In this document: one piece after another, positions 10,800 through 22,400 of the stretch
How positions within the stretch are numbered: the first letter of the stretch is position 1
Layout: each line of letters starts with the position of its first letter
Assembly (NCBI GenBank): GCA_033980235.1
Contig: CM067068.1
Span: forward strand, 34,449,546 to 34,513,545
DNA length: 64,000 nt
Direction of reading: 5' to 3'
From: Diadema setosum
Taxonomy: Eukaryota; Echinodermata; Echinoidea; Diadematoida; Diadematidae
Made by a program: the position numbers and the translations under genes
Notes under the pieces: model-generated
What the model was told of the DNA's origin: nothing
Databases searched by the model: none
Seen by the model: the letters and a program-made list of their open reading frames with translations, nothing else

Positions 10800-11830
10800 C
10801 CGAACTCGAGTTTCAGCGAGAACCATGCAGAGTGTGTTCGAGTGCACAAGGCAATATGACCCAAGGAACAGAAGAAAAGGGATAACGGAAGAATGCGAGC
10901 AACGCTGCGAAAAGAATGGAATAGTAGAAGGGGGAGAGGGAAGCAGGAGAAGACAAGGTGCAAGGGTTACAAGAGAGCAGAGTACCGACGATAAACAAGG
11001 ACAACACAAAGACAGGAAAAAAATACAGCTTGTTACACATAATTCTATAGCTCATATTCATGAGTAGTGAACAACATGCAAAAAAAGAGAGCCCTTCCCA
11101 CCCCATCAAGGTTTGCCGAACCCAAACTATAAATTCAATAAAAATCAAATTATTCGCCAACTCAGAGTTGAAACAAGAATTCTCCTAACAAAGGAGAAGC
11201 GACGAATTAAACCAATCCTCGGAAAAAGCATGCCGTCCCTTCAAAAAGCATACCGTCCCTTCAAAAAGTCCTTCATAGGGGGTCAAAATCCTAACCCCTT
11301 TCCATCCGTATTAAAAGGGGATAGTATCTCTAAAAATCAACACGCTGGTTGACCGCCTGAATGCATGTGTGTGTGTGTGTGGGGGGGGGGGGTCGGTCCT
11401 CCAAGTCAAATGGAGTAATAGGGATATCAAAAGAAAGAAATCTTGTCTCAAAATCGAATTTCGATTCAAATTCACAAACAGGTACGTAACAATTCACAAT
11501 TATTAACGATAATTTGAGAATGGGGAAGCTTATGTTCACAAATAAATCCACAAATATTCCATAAATCTTTCACAAAATAAAAACAATTTATGATAATGTA
11601 CAACGGTGGCAAAAACAAAGAAACAAACAATAAGGCTGAAGGGGGGGGGGGGTAAAAATTATCGGAATTTTCATGTACATGTATCCTATGGCATGCAAAT
11701 GATATCATAGGTTCTATAGGGCTTTAATATCTTAAAACAAAGTGCCTTAAACAACATAAGTCAGAATAAGAAAGACAAGATATCGGGAAAAAAAGGGGTG
11801 GTTGAGAAAAAGATCGGATACATACAGGTG
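10800..11830. other. No recognisable gene; short GT and G runs
   Basis: Holds (TG)n/G-run at 11367-11392 and a G-run at 11640-11652. The open frames on both strands lack recognisable domains. Confidence 0.5.
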
Positions 11831-12975
11831 TACACATGCAACCTCCTTTCGAAAAACCAAATCAAACAAGATCAAAAACAAAACATGATGATGACGCGGA
11901 CATAAGTGGAAATACAAAAATTTTCGGCTCGCTCGCTGCGCTCGCTTGCCAAAATTTGTCAAAAAGAAAAGAAAAGAAGATAAGACCAAAACGTAATGAT
12001 GACGCGGAAAAATGTGACAATGTCTATTGTGTTCACGCATGGTATTTTACATTTAGCAGGCAAAATGTTACACGGACCATGCAGCGGCTGCAATTTCTTC
12101 CGCTCTGAAGCAATTGCCGATTGGATCAAAAAGAGGGCGCCAACGGTTTCGAAAGTAGGGGAAGGGGGAGGCGCAAAAAAAACCAAATCAAACAAGATAA
12201 GAACAAAACCTAATAATGACGCAGAATATACAAATTTCGGCTCACTCGCTCGTACTAATCAGTATTATTTTACAAGTCCTCAGTGTGTTGGTATAAATCG
12301 TTATTTATAAGGCCGTCACTTTATCTCTATGGGAATTGCAGATTTAAAAAGGAAAAAATGACAAGAATTCCATGTTTTGTAAGCTGATATCTCAAAAATT
12401 TTCGGCTCGCTCGCCAAAATTTATAAAAAAAGAGATAAGAAGAAAACGTAATGATGACGCGGATTGGAAATAAACTATGATTGAACTTGAACTTGAACTT
12501 GAAATATGGAAATTTCGGCTCACCCGCTGGTACTAATTTAGAGTATTTTCAAGTCCTCATTTTGTTGGTATAAATCGCGGTTATCTATCACTCTATAAAG
12601 CGGTCACTACATCTTGATTAGAATTGTAAGATTTAATAAGCAAAAAATTACAAGAATTCCATGTTTTGTTATCTAAGATGCAAAATTTTTCGGCTCGCTC
12701 GCTGCTCTCGCTCGCTAAAATTTTATATAAAAAAAGAGATAAGAACAAAACGTGATGATGACGCGGAAATATACAAATTTTGCCTCACTCGCTCGTATTA
12801 ATTAAGATTATTTTTTCAAGTCCTCAGTTTGTTAGTATAAATCGTTATCTATAAGTCCGTCACTATATCTTGATTAGATTTGTAAGATTTATTAATCAAA
12901 AACTGACAAGAATTCCATGTTTTGTAAGCTGAAATACAACAATTTTCGGCTCGCTCGCTGCGTTCGCTCGCCAAA
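11830..12975. repeat. Diverged tandem repeat, unit about 240-300 bp
   Basis: Units share AACGTAATGATGACGCGGA (near 11990, 12210, 12447, 12750), AAGTCCTCAGTTTGTTGGTA, GACAAGAATTCCATGTTTTG (12361, 12652, 12910) and a TTTTCGGCTCGCTCGC cluster. Spacing is irregular and one unit is interrupted by a LINE tail at 12463. The CGCTCGC clusters resemble those in the array at 1-1130. Confidence 0.8.
12463..12503 (+). mobile_element. Ultra-short LINE-A 3' tail insertion (about 41 bp)
   Basis: Between GATGACGCGG and ATATGGAAATTT, which are nearly contiguous in the sister repeat units, lies ATTGGAAATAAACTATG followed by (TTGAAC)n-type repeats. This matches the reverse complement of the LINE-A 3' end at 23960-23990. 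It is a copy truncated to its last few dozen bases. Confidence 0.65.
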
Positions 12976-13165
12976 ATTTATCAAAAGTTATTATACTAGA
13001 ATCACCCTCAAAACCCCCCTTTTAAGTGCTTGAAACAGCATATCATGTGGACTTTTTGTAAAGTCCCTCCCGGGATGGGGTTGGGGTTGAACACTTTTTC
13101 AGATATTAGGGGCGCAATTTTCGCGCTAGCTTGCCCCGGGCGCCGTTTTCCCTAGATACGCCACT
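12976..13165. repeat. Fragment of a dispersed repeat ending GATACGCCACTGG
   Basis: A GC-rich phrase (GCCCCGGGCGCC) and the ending TAGATACGCCACTGG look like an element fragment; it abuts the MITE that follows. Confidence 0.4.
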
Positions 13166-13520
13166 GGATGGCTAGTAATTGATCAGTGGGAATCAGTGGG
13201 AATGCTGGGGAATGTTGTTCCAATCCTTGTGGGATTCATTTAAGAGTACATCATATTATATATATATATTGTTCTGTGAAAACTATTTGCTTCAGAATGG
13301 TCTCATATTCAAGTAATGTTCAGTTTAAGACCCCGTCATTGTACAGACATGCTAACCTGGAAACATCAAACTGCACATTACCTGAATATGAGACAATTCT
13401 GAAGCAAATAATCTTCACACAAGAATAGATAGATAATGTACTCTTTAATGAATCCCACAAGGATTGGAACAATCGTCCTTCAGCATGCACTGATTCCCAC
13501 TGATCAGTTACTAGCCATCC
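13166..13520. mobile_element. MITE with terminal inverted repeats of about 100 bp
   Basis: It starts GGATGGCTAGTAATTGATCA and ends TGATCAGTTACTAGCCATCC. Further in, CAATCCTTGTGGGATTCAT pairs with ATGAATCCCACAAGGATTG, and TTGCTTCAGAATGGTCTCAT with ATGAGACAATTCTGAAGCAA. No ORF and no clear target-site duplication were seen. Confidence 0.85.
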
Positions 13521-14134
13521 CCTTTAAAAGAAGAGCCGATTGATTAGAATTGTACAAGAAAAAAAAAAAAACGAGACATAGCGCAAACATCGTTTTGTAG
13601 TTGAATTGTTCCTCCTTCAGAGGAGAGGATTATAGAACACCAATGGTGTTCTCAGTGAAGTCATTGAATATGTCATGTGTATACTTGTATGAAGAATAAT
13701 CATCAATTACGACTGGTATGCTAGTGTTCGTGAATAGAAATTGTGTTACTGAGATGTATTTGTGTAGTGATTTAGCAGTTTTCATCGTGTAAGTGTTTTA
13801 AGTTTTAAGAGGATTAGTTGTTGCTGGTGCAAGTGTGAACAAGTCATGCCATGGTCAGTACGTCTTTCAATGTCCTTCACTTTCCCAAGTCTTTAAAGTT
13901 CCTCACGTTTGGCAATTTCCTCACTTTTTGATAAGGAAATTTATAAAGGAATCATTCAGGGATCGTCCCCAAAGTTTGGTCCTCAGAGCGACTGCTCTGG
14001 CATTTTTGAAATACTTTCACTTTTGCCTAACTGCAGGGAGCATCTTCAGTTTTGTGAAAGTTTACATTGTAAAAGATTTTAATACGGAAATGATTTGTTT
14101 TATAAAAAAAGGGGAAAATACAAAATTGAGCAGA

Positions 14135-14169
<35 letters not shown>

Positions 14170-15240
14170 CTGGCAATTTAAAAATTAAAGGGAAACTGTA
14201 ATTAGAGAAGTGACATTTTTTTTTTTCGCAACGTACTCAGACTACCGGTTTTCCTTTTACCTTGAAATACTTGCAAAAGAAGTGAACGAATTTGTTCAGG
14301 TTTGATATTATAATCCAGTTCGATTCATGGATATAAAAACAGAGACTGACGAAATCATATGTTTCATATGCTATTTTATGGAATCATTTGTATTTTACAT
14401 GATCGCCTAAGGTTAAGTTATGTTGCTTGTTAGTAAAGGAGAATCTTACGGTCGATTATGAAAAATTGCTGCAAAAGAATATCAAGATTGGCGAGCTATA
14501 ATTAACCTCCGATATTATAGACTCTTTGAGTTATAAATCAAGTTTCATATTGAGCGAGGTAGATTATCAAGTACACTGATGAAGAATTAGATATTTATAT
14601 CAGCAATTTGCATGTGTCATTCACATTGTGTTGATGAATAACTAAAGTAAGAGACGTGTTACATGATAATCTATGACTGTGAATGATAATTATAATCATT
14701 GAAAATCAGTATGATTTATACCAGAATAAAGAGATAAACTTTCATGCTCGCATAAGTCAGTAAGTCGTGACTGGAAGTGTTAATTTTCTCTGCTTACATC
14801 CGTTTAAAGTACCCCCTACCGCATCGGGATAAGGGGTAAATATGTAGACTGGAGAGAAAACCTATTTCTCTAATGACTGAGTGGTTGTTTGACAATTTGT
14901 CAAAATTCAGATTCCGAAAACCCTCGAATTTTATTTACATGAAAGTGGTGGATACGTCCTACTCACTACATGAAAAAAAGGCAACGTTCGACGAACATGA
15001 TGCATTCTGTAGTCGGTTTAGTACGATAGCTTCACCGTTCTTCCACTATACGTTGTTGATTTTTTAAATTAGTTTTGTGAACTCTTTGCTCGCTCGGCTT
15101 GACGTTCAATTTGCGAGCTTTTAAATGTGCGCGCGCATACTCCATCTGCACCAAAGAGATTATACCACAAGAGGGCGTAGTCCAGTGGGAAGGCAGCCGC
15201 GCGAGGGAGCTGCCATTTCGCGTTGTGGGAGCCGCCATTG
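13521..15240. other. No recognisable gene; (GA)n at 14139-14167
   Basis: AT-rich DNA with one pure GA tract and no splice-bounded exon. The CpG-rich end (15090-15240) gives a short minus-strand frame starting ATGGCGGCTCC, but nothing supports it as a gene. Confidence 0.45.
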
Positions 15241-15242
15241 CA

Positions 15243-15297
15243 CGGATCCTTTACAAAGTTGAAAGTTGAAAGTTGAAAGTTGAAAGTTGAAAGTTTA
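15243..15297. repeat. (AAGTTGA)n tail repeat of LINE-B
   Basis: Seven-base units lie exactly at the 3' boundary of LINE-B, consistent with a terminal microsatellite used or made during target-primed reverse transcription. Confidence 0.8.
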
Positions 15298-15514
15298 TTT
15301 ACTCACAACCCAAACTCTGGGTATCGGAGTCCAATGAAAAACATATAGCACGTTATAATATCAATAAATGATAATTGCAAATAACTCTGAAAAGTGTACA
15401 AAACAAGTATAAAAAAAATAAGAATGAAAAGCGATTGATGAAAAGAAAAAAATGTACAGAAATATACAACATATACACGATATATGGTTAAAAAAAAGAA
15501 AGGGAAATTATGAC

Positions 15515-15545
<31 letters not shown>

Positions 15546-15890
15546 AAGAGAGAGAGAAGGGATATGGAGGTGAAGAGGGAGAGTGAAAAGGACACAAGAC
15601 TGGTGAATTAACAAAAGATATACGAGTGACTTTTGGTTCAGGAAAAAAAAAGAAAAATAGAAACAGAAAAAAGATAAACGCAAAGACATACGGAAATGAA
15701 TTCATACGCTAAGTGAACAAGAATGAAGGAAATATGGAGACGGGAACGAGAAGAAGAAGAAGTAGGGAGATGGGAGAAAAAAGGAGGAGAGAGTGAAAAG
15801 ACAAGTAAGTTATATATCAATTGTAAAGAAGGCACAGCCTGTAAAAAAGGCATGTAGTATTTGCAAAAAGGATTAAAAAATACTAATAAT

Positions 15891-16988
15891 CTAAACATGT
15901 GTCATTATATAATTACAAAACTTGGTTAAATTGGAAAGGACTGTTTTCTTTTGACAATTAAATAATTGATCCATCTTCATAGTGTTTGGGTATTTCCAGT
16001 AATATTTTTTTAAGTATTTCTTTCGTTGTTCATTAAAGAGTCTACACTGAAAAAGGTAATGAAATTCATCGCCAATTTTCTCTTCATTACAATGGGTACA
16101 AAATCTTTTGTTTCTTGGAATCTGATTGTATCTTCCAGAAACAATTGGCAGTTTATGATTAGCGCAACGGAATTTACACAAAATTTTTGCCTGTGAATCA
16201 TTAAGGTGTCGAAAATATTTTTCAAAATGAAGATCCTGTTTAAAAATTCGATAATTTAAACATTGAGAATTTTTGTCTACATTACTATGCCACTCTTGTC
16301 TGTAAATATCATTTAATCTGGTACTAACTAAACTTTTGAAGCCAGCTAAAGTGAGATTTGATGCTTGGCTGTTCCAAATTGCAGTAAGACCTAAGTTGTT
16401 AAATATTTCTTTCATCCTAATTACCCATGTCATCGAATTTTCTTGCCTCGCCGATAAAACATATTGAAAATTATACAAAACATGCGCTATCTTTGACATA
16501 TTACTGTTAACCAGATTAAACCAAAACATTAACATCCGAAGGGTCACTGTTTTTTGTAATCTATCTTTACCTATTTCTCCGTAAACCATACAATTCGGAG
16601 TTCGCTTATGTAATCCAAGAAGTTCTTTACAATATCTACAAAAGAAAGTTTCAATTTGGGCGAGGTCTTCAAAACCCCAAATTTCACTGCCGTAAAGCAA
16701 AATAGGTATGATCAAATGCTCAAATAACTCTAGTTTTACGTCGATTGGAAGGAGGAGAGGTAAAATTTTACTTTTCATGGAATACAACGCTCTTTTGGCT
16801 TGGGTTACTTGTTTGTTTATAGCTTTCTTAAAATTATTATTATAATTGAACGTCGTTCCTAAGTAAACATAATCATCGCAGACACAAATTTTGTCATTTC
16901 CGAAAAGAAAGGTAGGAGCTGTTCTAACTTTTCCACGGGAAAAAATAACTATCTTAGTCTTAGCAGTATTAACGGTCAGATGCCACAA
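15891..16988 (-). pseudogene. LINE-B ORF2 C-terminal part
   Basis: The 365-residue frame begins just after the RT catalytic core (HLTVNTAKTKIVIFSRG), then has the thumb region (LLYGSEIWGFEDL) and a C-terminal zinc-binding-like motif with Cys, Cys, His and Cys residues (CTHCNEEKIGDEFHYLFQC, about residues 306-324). Cys/His motifs of this kind are common at LINE ORF2 C-termini and may bind nucleic acid. Its upstream half is in other frames, so this is one piece of a broken ORF. Confidence 0.85.
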
Positions 16989-17026
16989 TTGGCAATAATC
17001 AAATAAAGCATCAAGAGCTAACTGGA

Positions 17027-18445
17027 GTTCCTATTTTCAGCCAACACAATCGTATCATCTGCATATAGTAATGTGAATAAATCAACAAACATATTCACTT
17101 CTTCGGTAGGACACGTTTCATTGATACCTGACGAAAGAGAATCCAGGCCAGGGTATCTCTGTGACAGAAATGACGAAAAATCGTTTAAATACAACGAAAA
17201 TAATATTGGCGATAAATTCTCGCCTTGTTTTACACCTATGTTACTCTTAAAAAAAAATCTGATTTAGAATTGTTATAAAAAACGCAGGATTTTGACTTTC
17301 TATAGATATCCTTAACAACCCGGAGTAATTTACCATTAATTCCATGGTCAAACAATTTCAACCACAGTGAAGATCTATCAACCAAATCGAATGCTTTTTT
17401 GTAATCAACAAAAGCTGTATACACCCTTTTCCTTCTCTGTAAATAAAAATCAAGAATAGCATGTAATGAAAATACATGGTCCATAGTTGAATATCCGCAT
17501 CTAAAACCAGCTTGTTCCTCTCCTAACAGGCATTGTGATTCTACAAACAAAGTTACTCTATCATTTAATACTGCCGTGAATAGCTTCCCAACACAGCTCA
17601 ATAATGTAATACCTCTGTAGTTGTCAACACAATCTCGTTATTCTCGTGAGCCCTTCCCTTTATACAATGGTTTTATCAAACCGTTTACCCAATCTGTTGG
17701 GACAATGCCACTGTCGAATACAAGGTTAAACAATTTGGTTATCAACTTGACCAAATTTTTTGAACTATTCTTCAGAAGTTTATTTAAAATCAAATCAAGG
17801 CCTGGTGCCTTGTTATTCTTAAGTCGTTTCATTTGATTGACAACTTCCGACATTTCAATCTCTCTGTCTAATTCTTCATTTGACATATCATTAAGCAGTG
17901 CTTCAATACCAGCATCATAAGATCGTACGTTACCACTACCCAAACTTTTAAAATGATCTTAAAAATCATGCGATGATAGTTCTTGAGATGTTTCACAGTA
18001 TCTATTCTTCCTATTAATCAGTTTCCAATAATCTTTCGGATTTGAACTTTTTAAAATTCCTTAACGCTGAATTTAACTGCCAGGTATGATTTTGCTTCTT
18101 TAAACGGATAACATTTTTGTACAGTTTACTTTTACGTTTCATTTCACTCTCACTGCGATCAGTTTTAGTTCGACGGAAGACATTTCTTGCTCGTATAAAA
18201 TCTTTTCTTGCATCAGAACATTCCTTATCAAACCAAGGATTTGCGTGAAATTTGTTTCGGCGTGCCTTGAAATTCTTTGTTTTTGACTCAATAACCATAT
18301 TACACGCATCTGCAGCATCTAAATAGATATTACGTAGATTACCAGCGATCTTATCTATTTCACTTTGAGAGATATTTTCTTTAGTAAGTGTCTCTATGTA
18401 ATCTATTGATGCAAGTATTTCTGCATCATCAAAATTTTGAACAGT
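17027..18445 (-). pseudogene. LINE-B RT core, fingers and pre-RT region in several frames
   Basis: Frame pieces: 18298-18014 (Lys/Arg-rich, NPWFDKECSDARKDF), 17943-17638 (MKRLKNNKAPGLD, WVNGLIKPLYKGKG), 17601-17236 (EEQAGFRCGYSTMDHVF, AFVDYKKAFDLVDR) and a further stretch with GVKQGENLSPILF and YADD (17054-17065). Frame shifts fall near 17030, 17240, 17620 and 17980. The 5' truncation is near 18445. Confidence 0.85.
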
Positions 18446-18530
18446 TATTAATCATGTTAATCAGTAGATGGCAGCGCACTGTTTAATGCGCTCGATTTGA
18501 ATATTCGGCGCAGTGACCTTGCGTTGTTTT

Positions 18531-18546
18531 ATTGTGACGTCACAAT
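18531..18546. promoter_or_regulatory. 16-bp palindrome with a full CRE (TGACGTCA)
   Basis: ATTGTGACGTCACAAT is a perfect palindrome centred on a canonical cAMP-response element, about 830 bp upstream of the ATG of TMEM179-like gene 1. A role for it is only inferred from its position. Confidence 0.35.
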
Positions 18547-18868
18547 GGTCATGTTTAAGCGTCATAATGGTGCTGATGTTGTTTGATTTTATGGCGTGAG
18601 TGGGAATGTACGCGAAACAAACGTCATAATGCTCAAGTACTGTCTAGTCTACACCCAAGTTCCCACTGTTTATTTTGTGAACAACAAAAAGGTCTGGACT
18701 CTACCAAATGTTTCAAATGATATGATATCATCGTAGAAACTAATATTTAAACAATTAACCACATCGCGATTCTGAAAATGAAAATGTGTAATGAAGAATA
18801 ACATATCATTCCAGATCTGATATGAGAAGATATGACTTGAACGTATATAGACTTAGATCCAGTGCGTG

Positions 18869-19084
18869 TTTTTTTTTAGACGGCACAGATTGGGGAAACT
18901 AAAAATCGATCGGGGACCCTATCCCTAAACCTAACCCTAATCCTAATCCTAACCCTAACCATCAAACCCTAACCCTAACCCCAACCCTAACCGTAACCCT
19001 AACCATAACCAAAAACCCTAACCCAACGTTTTTCCCATAGGTTTAACACGCGCCATGCCCCAATCGGTGCCGTCTTTAAAAAAG
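18869..19084. mobile_element. Short inverted-repeat element carrying a telomere-like array
   Basis: TTTAGACGGCACAGATTGGGG on the left pairs, with one mismatch, with CCCCAATCGGTGCCGTCTTTA on the right. Between them (about 18917-19024) lie some 15 CCCTAA units with CCCTAAT, CCGTAA and CCATAA variants. Confidence 0.75.
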
Positions 19085-19365
19085 TATACTGAGTGTGCGC
19101 TCCCTCTTCAGTTTTGGACGCACTATTTGTACTCACGCGTATGGCGACTACTTACTCTATAGGTATAATCTCTTTGATCAGCACCATCTTTTTGATCCCA
19201 GCACCGATGTCGCCCGCGCTAAAAAGAATACCATTCTATGCACACCCTTCTGCACCTGCAACAGCGTGTATTGATATCACAGCTCGAGCTAGCACAGGGA
19301 GCTAGGCGTTGATATTGTTTGCTTGCCTGTCTATATTCAGAATACCTTTGTCATATGATAACGCC

Positions 19366-19467
19366 ATGGGTGCGATGAGGAACATATGCATAGTATTGGA
19401 GATCATCGTTCTTCTTGGTATAGTGGGTACATCGCTTACCTCTGTGATAACCATCGCTCTCCTCAAG
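19366..19467 (+). CDS. TMEM179-like gene 1, exon 1
   Basis: Encodes 34 residues, mostly the first membrane segment (VLEIIVLLGIVG). Ends AAG|GTAAAG, phase 0. Confidence 0.75.
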
Positions 19468-22400
19468 GTAAAGTTCTTCCATTTATTACAGCTCTCTTCA
19501 TCCAAGGAAGCCATGGATGCGGAGTCTTCCATGTGAATGTACGTTATCTGTCAAATGTCTGTCAGTGTGTGCGCTTGACTTGCACGCCAAACATTCCAGA
19601 CATTTTGCCATTGGCAGGCCCACAATCATATTTCAAGTTGTATGGGCTTGCCACAAATTTCGACTCGCATTCGATTCCCTCTTCTCAAGATATCTATAGA
19701 CCACCATCTTAAAATGTTCTGTTGACTTGTACCTTGACCCTGTTAGTTATAGTATTTATCATGGAGCTACGAAAACATATTGGCTCAATGACGTTATATT
19801 ACTGTGTCGACTATTCGAGTGCACATTCGACAATAGCTGAAATTTGTGGCAATTCATCTGGTGTCACGAGTAATTCACGTTCTTGTTCGGATTCTCAGGA
19901 TTTGCTGCGATTTCTATTGATTTTACATATTTGATTTCATATTTGCACACATTATAGAGATATAGGAAAGAACATATGGATGTACAAGAGATGGACTCAC
20001 AACAGTCTCATTCACTTTGATGACATGTTCGATGCCGCAACTCAAAAAAATACACTGGACAGCAGAAGAAAGTACCCACTTCTGTCAAAGGCCGCACACA
20101 AAAATTCACCCCCTAGAAATATACAATTTTTGTACACAGGTATGCTACAATGCCCCTTACTATCACATGCACATAAGCAAGTAAATGTCTTCATAACAAA
20201 GAAGAACTTGACATGCACAGCATTCTGGTCACTGAATCAAAAGTCACACACAAAATCACTTTCCACCATGCAAAAATGACCACTGAATGGACAACATTTT
20301 TAAACAACCAATACGTCAAAGTGAACACATGTTTTGTCAAAATGATGTTAATGAGTGTATTCTGTATTTAGGGATGCTTTCCTTCCTGATTGTGCTAATT
20401 CTTAGAATAAAATCAGTTAGCTCTTTAGTCTGGACATTACTTTACTTTGGTCTAAGCAAGCTTCCATCAGGAAAATTATGCCACGTCTTGTAAGGCTTGT
20501 AAGGCTCATTCTGTTACATTTTGTGACTTTTGATTCAGTGACCAAGATACTGTGCATGTCATTGTTTTTCTTTGTAATAAAGATAATCACTTGCAACTGG
20601 GTATGTGATTACTAATGGATGTTGCAGCATACCTGTGTACAAAAATTGTTTATTTCTAGGGGCGATTTTTTGTAAAAGTGGGTACTTTCTTTTGCTGTCC
20701 AGTGTATTTGGAAACACATTTAGGCCTATGTGACTGGCCTGGAGCTGACCCACATTAAGAGTCATATCTCATGGCATTATAACCAGCCGCGGAAACTTAT
20801 GCCCCCCCTCCCCCCACTAGTTTGCGCAAAATAGATAAACTTAGATTGCTATTTTTTTTTTGTTACTAATAATGGACTAAATAAAGGTTATGCCATTTAT
20901 GGGAAGACTTCCCATAACCTTTATTTAGTTTATTATTAGTAAGGGGGAATGGTGGTTTGTTTATTTTGTGCAAGTTGGTGGGGGGGGGGGGGGGGGGGAC
21001 ATAAGGAACTCTTTCCCCAGCCGCTCCCTAGGGAAGATGATTTTACCTTTATGATGGTGATTTCTTTTCGCCATCCCTTCTTGTAAAAAATGAGCTGTAT
21101 TTACGATACAAACATGGGAAGGCAGGGATTAGAATTTGGTGGAGATTGGTGATTTACAGATCAGCATTAATCCACTTTATATTTTTTATACAGCTAGTAA
21201 TCTAATACACGTTACTCGAAGATTATACCATATTAGTTCCATTTGTCGTAAAAGATCAGAAAGATGATAAAATCGGCTTTGCAGTTAGGGTATAAGTTTA
21301 AGATATCTTCACAACATATCATTTAATAGCGTTTTCATTTTTGAACCTATTTCTGGAAGATATCTATTTTTATTCAATACACTTTGTCATATATTTCATC
21401 TGTCATAATATATAAACAATTATGCACAAACACCCGATATTCTGTTAGCTTTAAGGAAGAATTTTAGATGATCCTCAGACTGACGTTTGAACATCTATAA
21501 ATTGGTAATAGTTGATACAGAGTTTCAGAATTTACAGAAATTGGGACGAGGAATTATAGCAATGTTTTCAAAATCTATAGCAAATTGCGATGACATAGCA
21601 GCATGACATGCCGAGTGGGGGCTCAAGGAAGCAGAACAAAAGAAGAAAACATGCATAAAATCTACGCAGGTGAACTCGCGAAGTAAATATTGTAATGGAT
21701 TACATTGCTACATTTCTGAATAATGTGAGTCTCCTATATGTCAACATCCCTGTTAAGTGTAATTTATTGAAGGGGGGGGGGGGGAGTTCAGAGTTTTTAA
21801 TTTCTATACTCAAGGACCACAATATTTCCACAATTATCTTAACATGCAGTTGTCGATTTATGTACTACATCATACGAAATTATTAAAATCGCCTGGACTT
21901 CCCCTTTAATGCTCCTCAAAATATTGTCAATTTGTTCTTTTGATCGTTAATTAAAACGCACGTCTGTCACTTTCATGAAGTGAGTTAGCATGCTGATATC
22001 TCTTTGTTAAAAGACCAAGTTTGCTGCACGTTGGCAATAAGGTTACATTGCCGATAGCAAAGTTATTGCCTCATGATTTGGTGCAGCTGTGCACTACCTA
22101 GGTGGGCAAAAACTTAATGCTTGTCATTTTTACCGTGTAGGCCCTATTGGTTTCGATTCTATTCTCATGAATAACGAAACCTGACTGAAAATGCACATGA
22201 TGGTTGGATGCGCTTCAGTACGACAAAGCGTTTATTTCTGTGATATTGCTAATAGACTGTGCTCTGGTACCTTTATTTGCCTACGTTTTGTATTGGGGAT
22301 GATTTGCCGGCAGTTTGGCCTTCGATGAACAATGTGCTTCATGTAAAGAAGAAAAGGGTGTCAAAGTGTTTGAGCTACCGTACGTTACAACGATTAAAGA

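Larger units (their letters stand above)
15243..18445 (-). mobile_element. LINE-B: 5'-truncated, frame-broken non-LTR retrotransposon
   Basis: Minus-strand order: pre-RT region (18445-18014), RT fingers (17943-17638), RT palm (17601-17030), C-terminal domain (16988-15891), a 3' UTR with GA-rich tracts, and a tail of (TTTCAAC)n repeats at 15297-15243. At least three frame changes interrupt the ORF. It differs from LINE-A in having YADD and a C-terminal Cys/His segment (CTHCNEEKIGDEFHYLFQC). A copy of the same family lies at 57446-58530. Confidence 0.85.

Noticed and set aside
15032..15238. Minus-strand frame starting ATGGCGGCTCC in CpG-rich DNA
   Set aside because: Good start context but no domain, no donor and no downstream exon; it lies against the LINE-B tail.
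18917..19024. True chromosome end
   Set aside because: The telomere-like units are degenerate, only about 110 bp long and lie between unique sequence and inverted repeats.
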